A stretch of DNA of 64,000 nt from Puniceicoccaceae bacterium (GCA_002729725.1 PBYS01000125.1:29508-93507), one strand, 5' to 3'. Positions 20,780 to 30,260 are shown, numbered from the stretch's first letter. Notes: generated from the letters alone by a model not told the origin. Numbers and translations: made by a program.

Positions 20780-22027
20780 TTATTGATCGGATGGCAACTG
20801 CCCGCGGAAGGCGGCGTCGAGCAGGGAGGCTTTTAAGGCCCCGAGCTTTTCGAGCTGGGCGCTGGTGGCGGCGGTCAGGGCTTGGGTGCGCTCCGAAATC
20901 GCGTCGAGCTGGGCGACGATCTTGCTTTGTTCGGCTAGGGGCGGGATATTGAGCTCTATATCCTTCAATTTTTTGTAATAGATAGCAGAGACATTAGTTG
21001 TGTTTGATTTGATGGCCTCAAGTTGATTACTCACGTGTGAAGTTTTGAATTGGTAGGCGATGTATTCAGGTGAGATGTCTTCTCTGAACCTTACCCTCAT
21101 TATATTGTTGTTAAACAGCACTGGTGCAGAGGTTGCATTTGTTTTAAATAAGCATGACTTACCTACCAGTTCAGCACTGTTGCGTGTGTTAAACAAAAAA
21201 TCCCGATCACGTAAGCTATATCTTTCTACTTCTAATTCGGAGGCGTCGCATTTAGTCGCATTCTTTAAATCCAAATGACCGTCTCGAGTAATATTATTCA
21301 TTTTCAAATATGTGAACGAGAGCGTCTCCGACTGTTGTTTTAAATTTCTTACAAGTCCTATCGTGTTATCGATTTTGGCATCATCGAATGTCGTTTTGAC
21401 ACCGCTTACATTCATTCTTGCATCCAGCGCGCTGGCGAAGAGGGCTTTGGTTTGGGCTTGGGTGTGTTGGAGTTGGGCGATGGCTTGGTCGATGCGGCTG
21501 AACAGCGCATCCAATTTCGCGACGATCCGTTCCTGCTCCGCCAGCGGCGGGACGGGGATTTTGAATAATTTTACGTTTCTGGATGATAAGTTTGGCTGCG
21601 CAGATCCATTGTCGTATTGTTTTATTTGTGATTCACACAGATGGCTGCGGAAGTAAGAACTTAGAAACTCTGGAATTAGGGTATCATTTGATCGTATGAT
21701 TACTAATGATGATGCTATTCCTCCTTCTTTTAGTGAAGTATTGTGAGCAAACTTGCCTAAAGATCCTCGCAAGCAAAAAAGGAAGTCTCCCATTTTGATT
21801 TTTCCGCTACCGAGGGCTGAAAATTTTTCTTCCTGGATGAAATTCAAAGAGGTCGAATCGATGATTCCATCTGCAATATTTGCTGCAGTAATGAAAGGTA
21901 TTCCCTCTGAGACATAATGTTTCCTAGATGGATAGTTTTTTCCACGATCACCATTTTCTAAGGAGGTCAAATTTCCTAGTTCTTTCCACTCCCACCCCTC
22001 CGGCAGTTCGTATAATTCCTGTGCCAT
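20780..22027 (-). CDS. hsdS: Type I restriction-modification specificity subunit
   Basis: HsdS recognises the DNA target for the methylase and the endonuclease. The 415 residues form two target recognition domains, each followed by a conserved helical spacer: LAEQERIVAKLDALFSRIDQ near 195 and LAEQSKIVAQLDAISERTQ near 365. The TRDs begin PEGWEWKELGNLTSLENG and, less conserved, near residue 230. The start at 22027 is two bases past the hsdM stop; the open frame upstream is shadowed by hsdM. TRD segments are AT-richer than the spacers, as is common for exchangeable specificity domains. Confidence 0.95.
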   Translation of the reverse strand: MAQELYELPEGWEWKELGNLTSLENGDRGKNYPSRKHYVSEGIPFITAANIADGIIDSTSLNFIQEEKFSALGSGKIKMGDFLFCLRGSLGKFAHNTSLKEGGIASSLVIIRSNDTLIPEFLSSYFRSHLCESQIKQYDNGSAQPNLSSRNVKLFKIPVPPLAEQERIVAKLDALFSRIDQAIAQLQHTQAQTKALFASALDARMNVSGVKTTFDDAKIDNTIGLVRNLKQQSETLSFTYLKMNNITRDGHLDLKNATKCDASELEVERYSLRDRDFLFNTRNSAELVGKSCLFKTNATSAPVLFNNNIMRVRFREDISPEYIAYQFKTSHVSNQLEAIKSNTTNVSAIYYKKLKDIELNIPPLAEQSKIVAQLDAISERTQALTAATSAQLEKLGALKASLLDAAFRGQLPSDQ

Positions 22028-22029
22028 GT

Positions 22030-23499
22030 TTATGCGGGGGTGATGAGGGTTTCGAGTTCCGCGATGAGGTCGGCGGTGGCGGCGTGCGTCTTTTGAATGT
22101 CGGTTAAAATGTCGCTGGGGGTCTGGTGCTCGATGTCGACTTGTTTGGCGGGATTCTTCGCGGAGAGGTCGTAGTCTTTTTTCAGCTCGGCGGCGGGCAC
22201 GGTCCACGAGTGATCGGTGGTGGCGCGGGTTTGGTAGAGTTCGACAAACTCTTTGAGGTGGGCGTCGGTGATCGGTTTGTTTTTGGTTAGCTTTTGCGCG
22301 GGCTCGCACTCGTAGAACCAAACGTCTTGGGTGCCGCCCTTGCGCTCAAAGAAAATGACGTTGGTCTTCACCCCCGAGTAAGGCAGGAAGACGCCGGCGG
22401 GCAGGCTGAGGATGGTGTGCAGGTTGAAATCTTCCAGTAGTTGCTGTTTCACGCTGGCGAAGGCGGCGTTGGTCTGAAAAAGGACGCCCTCGGGCACGAC
22501 GATGGCCGCTTGGCCGCCGGACTTGAGGGTCTTCATGAAGTGCTGCAGGAAGAGCAATTCGGTGGCGTTGCTCTGGATCGGGAAGTTCTGCTGGATCTGT
22601 GGGTTCTCTCTGCCGCCGAAGGGCGGGTTGGCGAGAATCACGTCGTAGCGGTTCTGCTCCTGAATATCGCGGATGTTTTGCGTCAGGGTATTGGCGCGAA
22701 AGAGATTGGGGCTTTCGATGCCGTGCAGGATCATATTCATCATGCCCATCACGTAAGCCAGCGAGGTCTTTTCGAAGCCGAAGAAGCTGTCTTTCACCAC
22801 GAAGTCCCATTGCTTAGCGGTGAGCTGTTGGCGCGTCTTTTTGATGTGTTCAAAGGCATCGATCAAGAAGCCGCAGGAGCCTGCGGCGGCGTCGTAGATG
22901 GTTTGTCCCGCTTTGGGATCGATCACTTCGACGATGGCCCGAATCACGGCGCGCGGGGTGTAGAACTCGCCCGCGTAGCCACCAGCGTCGCCCATGTTTT
23001 GCAGTAGGCCTTCATACACTTGCGAGAGCTCGAAGAGTTCGGTGTCGGACTGGAAATTGAGTGAGTCGACGATATCGAGCACTTCGCGCAAGGTGTGGCC
23101 CGAGGCGATCTTGTTGTCGAGGTGGGTGAAGGCCGCGCCGATCTTGTAAGCCATCGAGCGGGTGTCCTGCGTGTTGTTATTGAACTTGCGCAGGTAGGGG
23201 AAGAGCTCGTCGTTGACGTAGGTGGTCAGGTCGTCGCCCGACTTGGCTTTTAGGTGATCAATCTGCTGGCTGGCATCCTTGGGGCAGGCCCAGGCGCTCC
23301 AGCGGTGGGCATCGTCGAGTGTCGGCGTGTAGTCCGCGCCGGAGAGGATGGCTTCGTTGGCCTTTTCGTTTTCGTAGTCGTCGAGGAATTTGAGAAAGAG
23401 AATCCACGAGGTCTGCTCGGTGTAGTGCATGGCACCGGAGATGCCATCGTCACGCCGGAGGATGTCGGTGATACGGTTGATTTTTTGTTGTAAGGACAT
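22030..23499 (-). CDS. hsdM: Type I restriction-modification DNA adenine methyltransferase subunit
   Basis: HsdM methylates N6 of adenine within the target set by HsdS. The 489-residue protein has an N-terminal HsdM_N helical domain (LQQKINRITDILRRDDGISG). The SAM-binding region is IYDAAAGSCGFLIDAFEHIK and the catalytic motif is NPPFGG in VILANPPFGGRENPQIQ. It is 55 bases downstream of the AlbA_2 gene and 2 bases upstream of hsdS. All hallmarks are intact, so it should be active. Confidence 0.96.
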   Translation of the reverse strand: MSLQQKINRITDILRRDDGISGAMHYTEQTSWILFLKFLDDYENEKANEAILSGADYTPTLDDAHRWSAWACPKDASQQIDHLKAKSGDDLTTYVNDELFPYLRKFNNNTQDTRSMAYKIGAAFTHLDNKIASGHTLREVLDIVDSLNFQSDTELFELSQVYEGLLQNMGDAGGYAGEFYTPRAVIRAIVEVIDPKAGQTIYDAAAGSCGFLIDAFEHIKKTRQQLTAKQWDFVVKDSFFGFEKTSLAYVMGMMNMILHGIESPNLFRANTLTQNIRDIQEQNRYDVILANPPFGGRENPQIQQNFPIQSNATELLFLQHFMKTLKSGGQAAIVVPEGVLFQTNAAFASVKQQLLEDFNLHTILSLPAGVFLPYSGVKTNVIFFERKGGTQDVWFYECEPAQKLTKNKPITDAHLKEFVELYQTRATTDHSWTVPAAELKKDYDLSAKNPAKQVDIEHQTPSDILTDIQKTHAATADLIAELETLITPA

Positions 23500-23554
23500 T
23501 TTTTTGAAAGTGGGAAGTGGAAAGTGGGGAAGCCTGAGTTCGAGGGGACGCTAC

Positions 23555-24673
23555 TTACTGACTTTTTCTAAGGGCTGCGATACCGCGTCGGGTTAGGCGA
23601 TATTTCTGTTTAGGGCTTTTGGGTTTTTCGGGAATCGTGAGTTCAATTAACCGTAGTTCTAAAGCTGTTTTGAGCTGGTTTTTTCGGAGGTTTTCTCTGT
23701 CTGATTTGCCGAGTGCTTTGAGGATCTCTGCCATGGAGAGAGGGGCTGACAATACGGACAAAAGTTCGTTAACTTGCGGGGTAACTTGCGGGGTAGCTTG
23801 CGGGGTAGCTTGGGGGGTAGCTTGGGGAGTTGAACCATTTCCCGACGTTTTCCCCGACGTTTTTTCCGCGCTGGGGAAGCACATGCGAGTGAAGTTTTCG
23901 GTGAAGCGGAAGGCTTGCTTGGTGTAGGCTTGCAGGATGCGGGGAATGCCGGAGCCGAGGTATTCGACCATTTCGAGGTCGCGGAAAATGCGCATGAGCT
24001 CTTTGTTGCGCGGCATGGAGTAGCCTTCGAAGAACTCCTCGCTTTCGATCAGGTCTACGCGGTCGGTGCCAGCATAGCGGGCGACTTTGATCGAGGTGTT
24101 GTTGTGGTCGGCGAGCAGATACGCGGCGTAGTTGTAGTCGCCGTCTTCGGTGGTTAATTCTAAGTTGCTTGCGAATTTATCACCGAGCGGGCGTTCGATG
24201 GCTTCGTAGTAGATTTTAAGTAGGGCAAAGCTGAGGTCTTGGCGTGGGGCGCGGATACGCCCGATCGAGTTGCGAGTGCGTGTCGCAAAGCGTTGCTCGA
24301 TCATTCGCTCGGGCATGGGCTCGGCGGCGCTGCCGATTCGAATGAAACAGCCGCGAGGGCTCATGCCTTGTTTGCGCAAATAGTAGGGTTTTTCGGAGCC
24401 GCTGGCAACGATGAGGCGAATCCAGGTGCCTGCGGGGCTTTCTTCCAAAAGGACATCAAAGAGGCCGAGGCAGGACGGCTGGATGTTTTGTTTGAGACGG
24501 TCCTTGATCTTGAGCTGATCGCCATCCGGATCGGCGAGCCCGACCACTTGTCCAGCATCGTCGATGCCCAGATGGATTTGGCCGCCGTCGCGATGGTTCA
24601 AAAAAGCGATGACTTCTTTTTCTAAGGAGTCTGATAGCTCGCGCTTATATTCTAGATGTTGGCTTTCAGGCAT
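23555..24673 (-). CDS. AlbA_2 (Schlafen-like) protein lacking the usual GHKL ATPase segment
   Basis: A 372-residue member of the AlbA_2 'putative DNA-binding' family lying between hsdR and hsdM. The N-terminal domain is normal (LEYKRELSDSLEKEVIAFLN ... GGQIHLGIDDAG). The middle passes directly from VARYAGTDRVDLIE to SEEFFEGYSMPRNKELMRIF and LGSGIPRILQAY. As I recall the family, about 100 residues including the REAxINAxxHxDY N-box lie between those blocks, so this copy seems to have an in-frame internal deletion. Then comes a (T-P-Q-A/V) repeat linker (about residues 280-300) and a C-terminal winged helix. It probably still binds nucleic acid but not ATP. Confidence 0.82.
   Translation of the reverse strand: MPESQHLEYKRELSDSLEKEVIAFLNHRDGGQIHLGIDDAGQVVGLADPDGDQLKIKDRLKQNIQPSCLGLFDVLLEESPAGTWIRLIVASGSEKPYYLRKQGMSPRGCFIRIGSAAEPMPERMIEQRFATRTRNSIGRIRAPRQDLSFALLKIYYEAIERPLGDKFASNLELTTEDGDYNYAAYLLADHNNTSIKVARYAGTDRVDLIESEEFFEGYSMPRNKELMRIFRDLEMVEYLGSGIPRILQAYTKQAFRFTENFTRMCFPSAEKTSGKTSGNGSTPQATPQATPQATPQVTPQVNELLSVLSAPLSMAEILKALGKSDRENLRKNQLKTALELRLIELTIPEKPKSPKQKYRLTRRGIAALRKSQ
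23771..23830. repeat. Five 12-base tandem repeats inside the AlbA_2 gene
   Basis: Units of AACTTGCGGGGT type occupy 23771-23830, five in a row with one to three differences, encoding a T-P-Q-A/V linker on the minus strand. The unit is a multiple of three, so copy changes would alter linker length without frameshift. Confidence 0.9.
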
Positions 24674-24703
24674 GTGCTCAGTCGATGGGAGCCGTCGCTC
24701 GAA

Positions 24704-27013
24704 TTAGACGCAATGGTAGAGTTCGTGTTGCAGTTCGATAAAGGCTTGGAGTAGATCTTTGGCGCTGCCGCCGAAGGATTGGCTCAGTTGAGTGATGGTG
24801 CCTTGGCCTGCGAGTTGCACCAAGTTGGCGAGGCTCTTGCGAGAGAGTTCGACGGTGCCGGTGCGTTCGTATCTTTCGAGGACAAATTCAAGGAAGGCTT
24901 GAGCTGCGACTTGGTCGTAGCGTTCAAACACTGTGGAGGTGTCGCGTGTTTTGGCTGCTCGTTCGGCGCGGGTGTGCATTGGCGTTTCGTGGGTAAGGAA
25001 GGCGAGCAGATCAAAGGTGTCGCAGGCTTCCGCGTGAAACATGGTGCGCAGGGTGTTGAGCTGTGTGCTGTCGAAGCCTGCTTCACCGAGTTGCAGCAGG
25101 AGCACTTCGCGTTCGTCGGGGTTGGCCCAGCGCTCGCGTAGTTCGTCCAGACTGGTGAACAGATCGGGTAGCTTGAGCATGAGTCGCTCGAGAAACTGCT
25201 GCGCTGACATGGGACGGCCATTCTCGTCGATATAGCGAATGTCTACGTCGATGACTTTGAGCGTGCGCGTCGGGCTGAGTTGCACGGTCAGAGTCTCTTC
25301 GTGGGGTGGCGGCGGCGTGCCTCCGCCATCTCCGCCGCCACTTTCATCACCACCGCCTGGGGGAGGGTCTTTGACACCGCCTGGTTCGGGCTCATCAATC
25401 GGGCCATCCCATTCGGGATCGTAGAAGAGATTGGATGCTCCGCGGAAATCGATAATGGTGAAGTGGTCTTTGCCTTCAAAGATACGGGTGCCACGACCGA
25501 CGATTTGTTTGAACTCGACCATCGAGCCGATGTTGCGATCCAGCACGATGTTCCGCACGTTGCGGGCGTCGACGCCAGTGGTCAGCATCTGCGAGGAGGT
25601 CAGGATGGTGGGGATGTCCTTGTCGTTGTCTTGAAAGCGTTCCAGCAAGTCGCGGCCGATTCTGCCTTCGTCGCTGGTCACGCGGACGCAGTAAAGCGGG
25701 TCGCTGATGGTTTTGTGCTTATTGATCATATCCCGCATGTTGAGGGCGTGATTCTGGTTTACACAGAAGATGATCGTCTTTTCGAGCGGGTTGATATTTT
25801 CGAGAATGGCTTTAGCCACCAACTCGGTGCGTTCTTCGGCAATGATGGTTTTGTCGTAATCGCTGGACTCGTAGAGGTCTTTCTTGGCCTCGCCTTTTAG
25901 AATGAGATCACCGTCGGTGAGGACTAGTTCGTCGAGGTTGGTCCGCACACGCTTGACCTGATAGGGAGTGAGGAAGCCGTCATTGATGCCATCTTTCAGT
26001 GAGTATTCATAGACGGGTTCGCCGAAATAGTCGTAGGTGTCGACATTGTCAGTGCGCTTTGGAGTGGCGGTCAGTCCGAGGTGCACTGCGGGGCTAAAGT
26101 GGTCGAGAATGGCCCGCCATGAGCCGTCTTGGTTCGCTCCACCACGGTGGCACTCGTCGATGATGACGAGATCGAAGAACTCGGGTGGATAGGCTTTATA
26201 ATAGCCTTCGATATTTTCACGCTCGGCAATCGCCTGATAGATGGCGAAGAAGATGTGTGCATTGGTCGGCACCTTGCCATTGCGGCGCCGGACTTCATCA
26301 CCGTCGATTTTGATCAGGTCGCTGTCGTAGGGGTTGAAGGTGTTGATTGCCTGGTCGGCCAGCACATTGCGGTCGGCTAGAAATAGAATGCGCGGACGGC
26401 GGGTGCCGACTTCGCTGCGGTTCCAGCGAGCTTGGAAGAGTTTATGGACGATCTGGAAGGCGATGAAGGTCTTGCCCGTGCCCGTTGCGAGGGTGAGCAG
26501 AATGTTGTTTGTGCCTTGTCCAATCGCGTCGGTGGCCGCATGCACGGCAAGTTCTTGGTAGTAATAGGGGGTCTTGCCGCTCTCTAGCTGGAAGGGAGTG
26601 TTGCGCAGCAGGCGTGAAATGTCGGTCGCCTTGTCTTCGTAGCGCAGTAGCAGCTCGTCGGGCGTGGGGTAGCGGTCGATGAATTCGCCATTGCTGGTCA
26701 GTAGGTCAAGTTCATAGGTTTGGAGTCCATTGGAGGAGTAGACGAAGCGGATATTTAGCTTTTGCGCGTAGTGGATCGCTTGTTGTAGGCCTTTGGTCGG
26801 GTGCTCTGATTCCTTCTTAGCTTCGACGATAGCGAGGTGCTGATTGTTCTTATATAAGAGGTAGTCGACAAAACAGCGACTGCCGCGCACGCCACCTGCT
26901 AACTTGCGCCCTGCCGTAAAGTAATACTCTCGTGTGATCGTATGTGGATCCCATTGCGCCTCCTTGAGTGCCGGATCGATGTAGTTTGCGCGTGTATCGG
27001 CTTCAGATGGCAT
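24704..27013 (-). CDS. hsdR: Type I restriction-modification endonuclease/translocase subunit
   Basis: HsdR gives DNA translocation and cleavage to the complex. The 769-residue protein is of the EcoEI-like length class. The nuclease core is F-V-D-Y-L-L ... LAIVEAKKES (about residues 47-67). The helicase has Walker A LATGTGKTFIAFQI, the DECH box VIIDECHRGG, LGLTATPKRTD, and motif VI IVGRGTRIFEGKDHF. A Gly/Pro-rich linker (about residues 535-565) precedes the C-terminal domain that docks on HsdM. It is first in the five-gene minus-strand operon, its 3' end 30 bases before the AlbA_2 gene. Confidence 0.95.
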   Translation of the reverse strand: MPSEADTRANYIDPALKEAQWDPHTITREYYFTAGRKLAGGVRGSRCFVDYLLYKNNQHLAIVEAKKESEHPTKGLQQAIHYAQKLNIRFVYSSNGLQTYELDLLTSNGEFIDRYPTPDELLLRYEDKATDISRLLRNTPFQLESGKTPYYYQELAVHAATDAIGQGTNNILLTLATGTGKTFIAFQIVHKLFQARWNRSEVGTRRPRILFLADRNVLADQAINTFNPYDSDLIKIDGDEVRRRNGKVPTNAHIFFAIYQAIAERENIEGYYKAYPPEFFDLVIIDECHRGGANQDGSWRAILDHFSPAVHLGLTATPKRTDNVDTYDYFGEPVYEYSLKDGINDGFLTPYQVKRVRTNLDELVLTDGDLILKGEAKKDLYESSDYDKTIIAEERTELVAKAILENINPLEKTIIFCVNQNHALNMRDMINKHKTISDPLYCVRVTSDEGRIGRDLLERFQDNDKDIPTILTSSQMLTTGVDARNVRNIVLDRNIGSMVEFKQIVGRGTRIFEGKDHFTIIDFRGASNLFYDPEWDGPIDEPEPGGVKDPPPGGGDESGGGDGGGTPPPPHEETLTVQLSPTRTLKVIDVDIRYIDENGRPMSAQQFLERLMLKLPDLFTSLDELRERWANPDEREVLLLQLGEAGFDSTQLNTLRTMFHAEACDTFDLLAFLTHETPMHTRAERAAKTRDTSTVFERYDQVAAQAFLEFVLERYERTGTVELSRKSLANLVQLAGQGTITQLSQSFGGSAKDLLQAFIELQHELYHCV

Positions 27014-27339
27014 GTTTGTTGGGGCTGTAGGTTATGAGTCGATGGTTTTTATTAGAGCTGTCGATAGATGTCAGGATGCATGTCAGAAAAGCCGGGCGAG
27101 GAGTTTGGTTTGAACGCATAAAACCGTAAGGGTGGAAAAATGAAGGTGACGAGCAAGCGCAATCGAGAGGGACGAGGGCGAAACGCTTCAGTGCAATATA
27201 GTTTTTAGCATAATTGGTCGGACATTTATGGGGGTATGTTGGTGTTATTTTCGTCATCTTTAGATTCAGGTCGCCTATGATGTGACGCACGATCTGACCA
27301 CCTCTGGCCTACACTGGACTTGCTGCGGGTTTGCGGGCA
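27014..27339. other. Intergenic region between hsdR and tRNA-Pro
   Basis: About 330 bases without a credible gene. A 95-codon frame on the minus strand (27003-27290) has random-looking composition. The hsdR promoter must be here, but I found no clear -35/-10 pair. I saw no repeat of the tRNA 3' end within this stretch. Confidence 0.5.
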
Positions 27340-27373
27340 CAAAAAAGCCATCAAACGATTAGATTTGATGGCT
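27340..27373 (-). terminator. Terminator of tRNA-Pro
   Basis: AGCCATCAAA (27346-27355) and TTTGATGGCT (27364-27373) form a perfect 10-base stem around an 8-base loop. On the minus strand TTTTTT follows (complement of the A-run at 27341). Confidence 0.9.
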
Positions 27374-27377
27374 AAAA

Positions 27378-27457
<80 letters not shown>

Positions 27458-27508
27458 TATGAAAGATTGCGAACGATGCCCTTACTGAGTCCGGCGTCAA
27501 GTCTTTAT

Positions 27509-28798
27509 CTAATTTTCGATCACTTCTATTCGTATGAAAGCTTGATCGGACGCTGTAACAGCTTGGCTGCGGCGGTAGATGAGGGTTTCGGTGCCGTCTC
27601 CGTTGTCGCTGGGCGTGGGGGAGGCGTCGACGATGCCGCTAGAGTCGCTTGGCCAGTTGTTGAGATCACTACTGGTTTGCGGTAGGTAGCTGATTCCTGT
27701 CAGGCCTGTGGGGCGGGTGAGGCTGAGTTCGAGATATTGGTTGCCGTTTTCTTCGACTAGTGTCGAGTGGGGGAGGATGCTGGTGTCGTTGACATTGGGA
27801 TCGCCGCCGAGGGCGTATTCCAATAATTGGCTGATGCCGTCACCGTCGGTGTCGGCGTCGTTGTCGGCATCGGCATTGTAGAGGCTGTGATCGGTCTTCC
27901 ATCCGGAGAGCGTGTTGAGGTCGGGGATTGCGGCCTCGATTTCGGAAGCGTAGCTGCTGATGCGGACGAAGAAGTTGCTGTCTTGCTCTGAGGAACCGAA
28001 GGTAGAGCTGCCATCCGTTGTGACTAAGGTGGCGATGCCTGCGAGGCGCCAAATGCCGTCGTTTTCGACGAAGATGCCTGATCCGGAGTCGTGCACTGCG
28101 AGTCCGGCTTCGTCGGTGCCGGCGTCGCTGTCTAAATCAATACTTAAGCCGGTATAGCTATAATCATAGTCGTCGAGGCCACTGATGGCTGGCGTGGAAT
28201 CTATCCGGTTGGTGCCCCATCGCTTGGAGTAGGTGTTGGCCCAGGTCCACGTTTGATCGTCTCCTTCGACGAAGCCGCTGCCGTTTTCGGAGCTTCCTCG
28301 GCCCCAGCCGACCAGAGTGCCCGTGACCTCTGTGGAAATTAAGTTGAAGGGAGGGCGTCCTCCGCTGAAGCCTGAGCTTACATCGTCGCCGGCGTCACTG
28401 CTGTGTAGTTCGATTTCGGTGATGCCGGGATCTTCGATTAATTTAAAGAGTTTGAGGTCTACATCATCGAAAGTGATCGGTGTGAATGCGGTATCGCGTG
28501 CCCAGAAGGTGCTGCCATCGAAGGTGACGTGGCTGTTGGTCGAGACGTGCCTTGCAGTGAGCATGTATTTGCCGCGTATACGAACGGCGCTGCCGTTTCG
28601 ACTGCTGCCGCTTGAGTTGCAGACGGAGGCGACGGCATCGAAAATGGCTTCGCGCTCGCTGTCGGGAGCACTGAGATTTTCCGAGTTGAGACCGCTGTAG
28701 AGTATCAGTGCATGTAGGGGCGCGGTGGTGAGACAGCTGATGGCTAGTTGGGCTAGTAGGGGCAGGCCGCGGAGACCGAATGTTGGGAGCTTTTGCAT
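27509..28798 (-). CDS. Secreted trypsin-like serine protease with calcium-loop region
   Basis: A 429-residue exported S1-type protease. ATG at 28798 gives a signal peptide (LPLLAQLAISCLTTAPLHA). Catalytic His is in YMLTARHVST, Asp in DDVDLKLFKL and Ser in VHDSGSGIFVEN (HDSGSG in place of GDSGG). DNDADTDGDGISQLLEYALG is a thrombospondin type 3-like calcium-binding segment, followed by a C-terminal beta domain (GISYLPQTSSDLNNW ... AFIRIEVIEN) widespread on exported Verrucomicrobia proteins. The upstream open frame to 28963 carries no signal peptide and was rejected. Confidence 0.82.
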   Translation of the reverse strand: MQKLPTFGLRGLPLLAQLAISCLTTAPLHALILYSGLNSENLSAPDSEREAIFDAVASVCNSSGSSRNGSAVRIRGKYMLTARHVSTNSHVTFDGSTFWARDTAFTPITFDDVDLKLFKLIEDPGITEIELHSSDAGDDVSSGFSGGRPPFNLISTEVTGTLVGWGRGSSENGSGFVEGDDQTWTWANTYSKRWGTNRIDSTPAISGLDDYDYSYTGLSIDLDSDAGTDEAGLAVHDSGSGIFVENDGIWRLAGIATLVTTDGSSTFGSSEQDSNFFVRISSYASEIEAAIPDLNTLSGWKTDHSLYNADADNDADTDGDGISQLLEYALGGDPNVNDTSILPHSTLVEENGNQYLELSLTRPTGLTGISYLPQTSSDLNNWPSDSSGIVDASPTPSDNGDGTETLIYRRSQAVTASDQAFIRIEVIEN

Positions 28799-28866
28799 TT
28801 TTGATCGATAATATGACTGTAGTTCTAATCGGCAACAGCTTATGAGTGAATCCTTTGTAAAATAAA

Positions 28867-28894
28867 ACAGCCCGATTCGTGGGAATCGGGCTGT
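28867..28894 (-). terminator. Terminator of the zinc metallopeptidase gene
   Basis: ACAGCCCGATTC (28867-28878) pairs with GAATCGGGCTGT (28883-28894) around a 4-base loop. On the minus strand TTTTATTTTA follows. It lies 36 bases after the stop at 28930. Confidence 0.92.
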
Positions 28895-28929
28895 GTCTAA
28901 ACGGAGCGAGGCGGTGCTTCTATCGGGGC

Positions 28930-29595
28930 TTATCTGCGCGAGGCAAGCAAGTAGAGTAGCCATCCGAGGCTGCTGACAAATGCGGCTACGTAGGTGTAGG
29001 CGGCCGCGTCGAGTGTCTTGTTGACCCCCACCAGTTCGTCTTGGTCAACGATGCCGAGGCCGACGAGTTGCGCTTTGGCCCGCTTGCTGGCGTCGAATTC
29101 AACTGGCAGCGTAACAAGTTGAAAGACCGTCAACACAATGTAGATCGCAATGCCTAGGTTGATGAAGAGCGGGCTGTGAAATAAGAAGAAGCCGCCAAAC
29201 ATGGCAATCGGGAGCATTTGCGAGGCAAAGTTGGTGATCGGCACCAGCGACATGCGCAGGTTGAGCGGTGCGTATTCCTGCTTGTGTTGAATGGCGTGGC
29301 CGGCTTCGTGCGCGGCCACACCCAGCGCAGCAAGGCTGTGGCCGTTGTAGTTGTCTTGGCTGAGCGCCAGGCGCTTGTTGGTCGGGTCGTAGTGATCCGT
29401 GAGCGTGCCGTGGCATGCGACGATTTCGACATCGTGGATGCCTGCGCTGGCCATGACCGCTTGAGCCGCTTCGCGTCCGGTGATACGGCCGCGGGAGGGA
29501 ACCTGGCTATATTTGCCGTAGGCGCTTTTAACTTTCATTTGAGCCCATAGGCCGATGGCCATGGGGATCAGTATATATATTATGAGTGGTGGCAT
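28930..29595 (-). CDS. YugP-type membrane zinc metallopeptidase
   Basis: A 221-residue membrane protein of the Zn_peptidase_2/YugP family. The HExxH zinc motif is in GVAAHEAGHAIQHKQEYAPL (about residues 110-129). Hydrophobic segments lie at the N-terminus (MPPLIIYILIPMAIGLWAQM), about 142-170 and at the C-terminus (VAAFVSSLGWLLYLLASRR). The conserved LPVEFDASKRAKAQL follows the third segment. ATG at 29595 was chosen; the frame continues to 29652 without a good start. Substrates of the family are not established. It is monocistronic. Confidence 0.88.
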   Translation of the reverse strand: MPPLIIYILIPMAIGLWAQMKVKSAYGKYSQVPSRGRITGREAAQAVMASAGIHDVEIVACHGTLTDHYDPTNKRLALSQDNYNGHSLAALGVAAHEAGHAIQHKQEYAPLNLRMSLVPITNFASQMLPIAMFGGFFLFHSPLFINLGIAIYIVLTVFQLVTLPVEFDASKRAKAQLVGLGIVDQDELVGVNKTLDAAAYTYVAAFVSSLGWLLYLLASRR

Positions 29596-29774
29596 GGTAG
29601 TTGTCTTTCTTTTTGGAACCTCAATAGCAATCTCAGTTCCATGGATTCTCAAGTATTGATGAGCGATTTTGTTGAGGCGGAGAATTAAAAAGAGAATTTA
29701 TCGGGAATAGTTTTTGATTCCCTGTCATCTTACAAACCGAATCCAATATACGAACCATTATTAGAGATTACATT

Positions 29775-30224
29775 ATGAGAAAAATACTGACCACAGCGCT
29801 TTTCGCACTCCTGGGCCTGCAAGCATCGCTAAGTGCGGGCGAGGGCTGGATGACAGACTTTAAGGCTGCAAAAGCGAAAGCAGTTGCTGAGAACAAGCCG
29901 ATGCTCCTCGATTTCACTGGCTCTGACTGGTGTCCTCCGTGCATGATGATGGATAAGGAGATTTTCAGTCAGGAAGCCTTTATGGACTATGCTGAAGATC
30001 GCCTAGTTCTGGTGAAATTGGATTTTCCGCGTCAAAAGGAGCAATCGAGCGAATTGAGAAGGCAAAATCAGACCTTGGCCCAAGCATATCGAATCGAAGG
30101 GTTTCCGACGATTATGGTTTTGTCTCCTGAGGGGGAGTTGCTTGAGCGAACCACTGGCTATCGCAGAGGAGGTGCTGAGAAATATGTGGACTACATTGAG
30201 CAGATCTTAGCTTCGGTGGAGTAG
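29775..30224 (+). CDS. Exported thioredoxin-like protein
   Basis: A 149-residue exported protein: signal peptide MRKILTTALFALLGLQASLS cleaved before AGEG, then a thioredoxin fold of the thioredoxin_7 group. The redox motif is WCPPC in FTGSDWCPPCMMMDKEIFSQ, and the cis-proline follows in EGFPTIMVLSPEG. It is probably a periplasmic disulfide reductase or isomerase. It is a single gene ending in a terminator at 30261. Confidence 0.88.
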   Translation: MRKILTTALFALLGLQASLSAGEGWMTDFKAAKAKAVAENKPMLLDFTGSDWCPPCMMMDKEIFSQEAFMDYAEDRLVLVKLDFPRQKEQSSELRRQNQTLAQAYRIEGFPTIMVLSPEGELLERTTGYRRGGAEKYVDYIEQILASVE

Positions 30225-30260
30225 TTCGCTGCCTAGCTTCGCTTAATTTATGAATTTTGA

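Noticed and set aside
22028..22321. 98-codon N-terminal extension of hsdS
   Set aside because: It is a shadow of the hsdM 3' end, R/H/P-rich; the ATG at 22027 starts a normal TRD.
27003..27290. A 95-codon minus-strand frame overlapping the hsdR start
   Set aside because: Random-looking sequence with no domain, and it would overlap the hsdR start; treated as intergenic.
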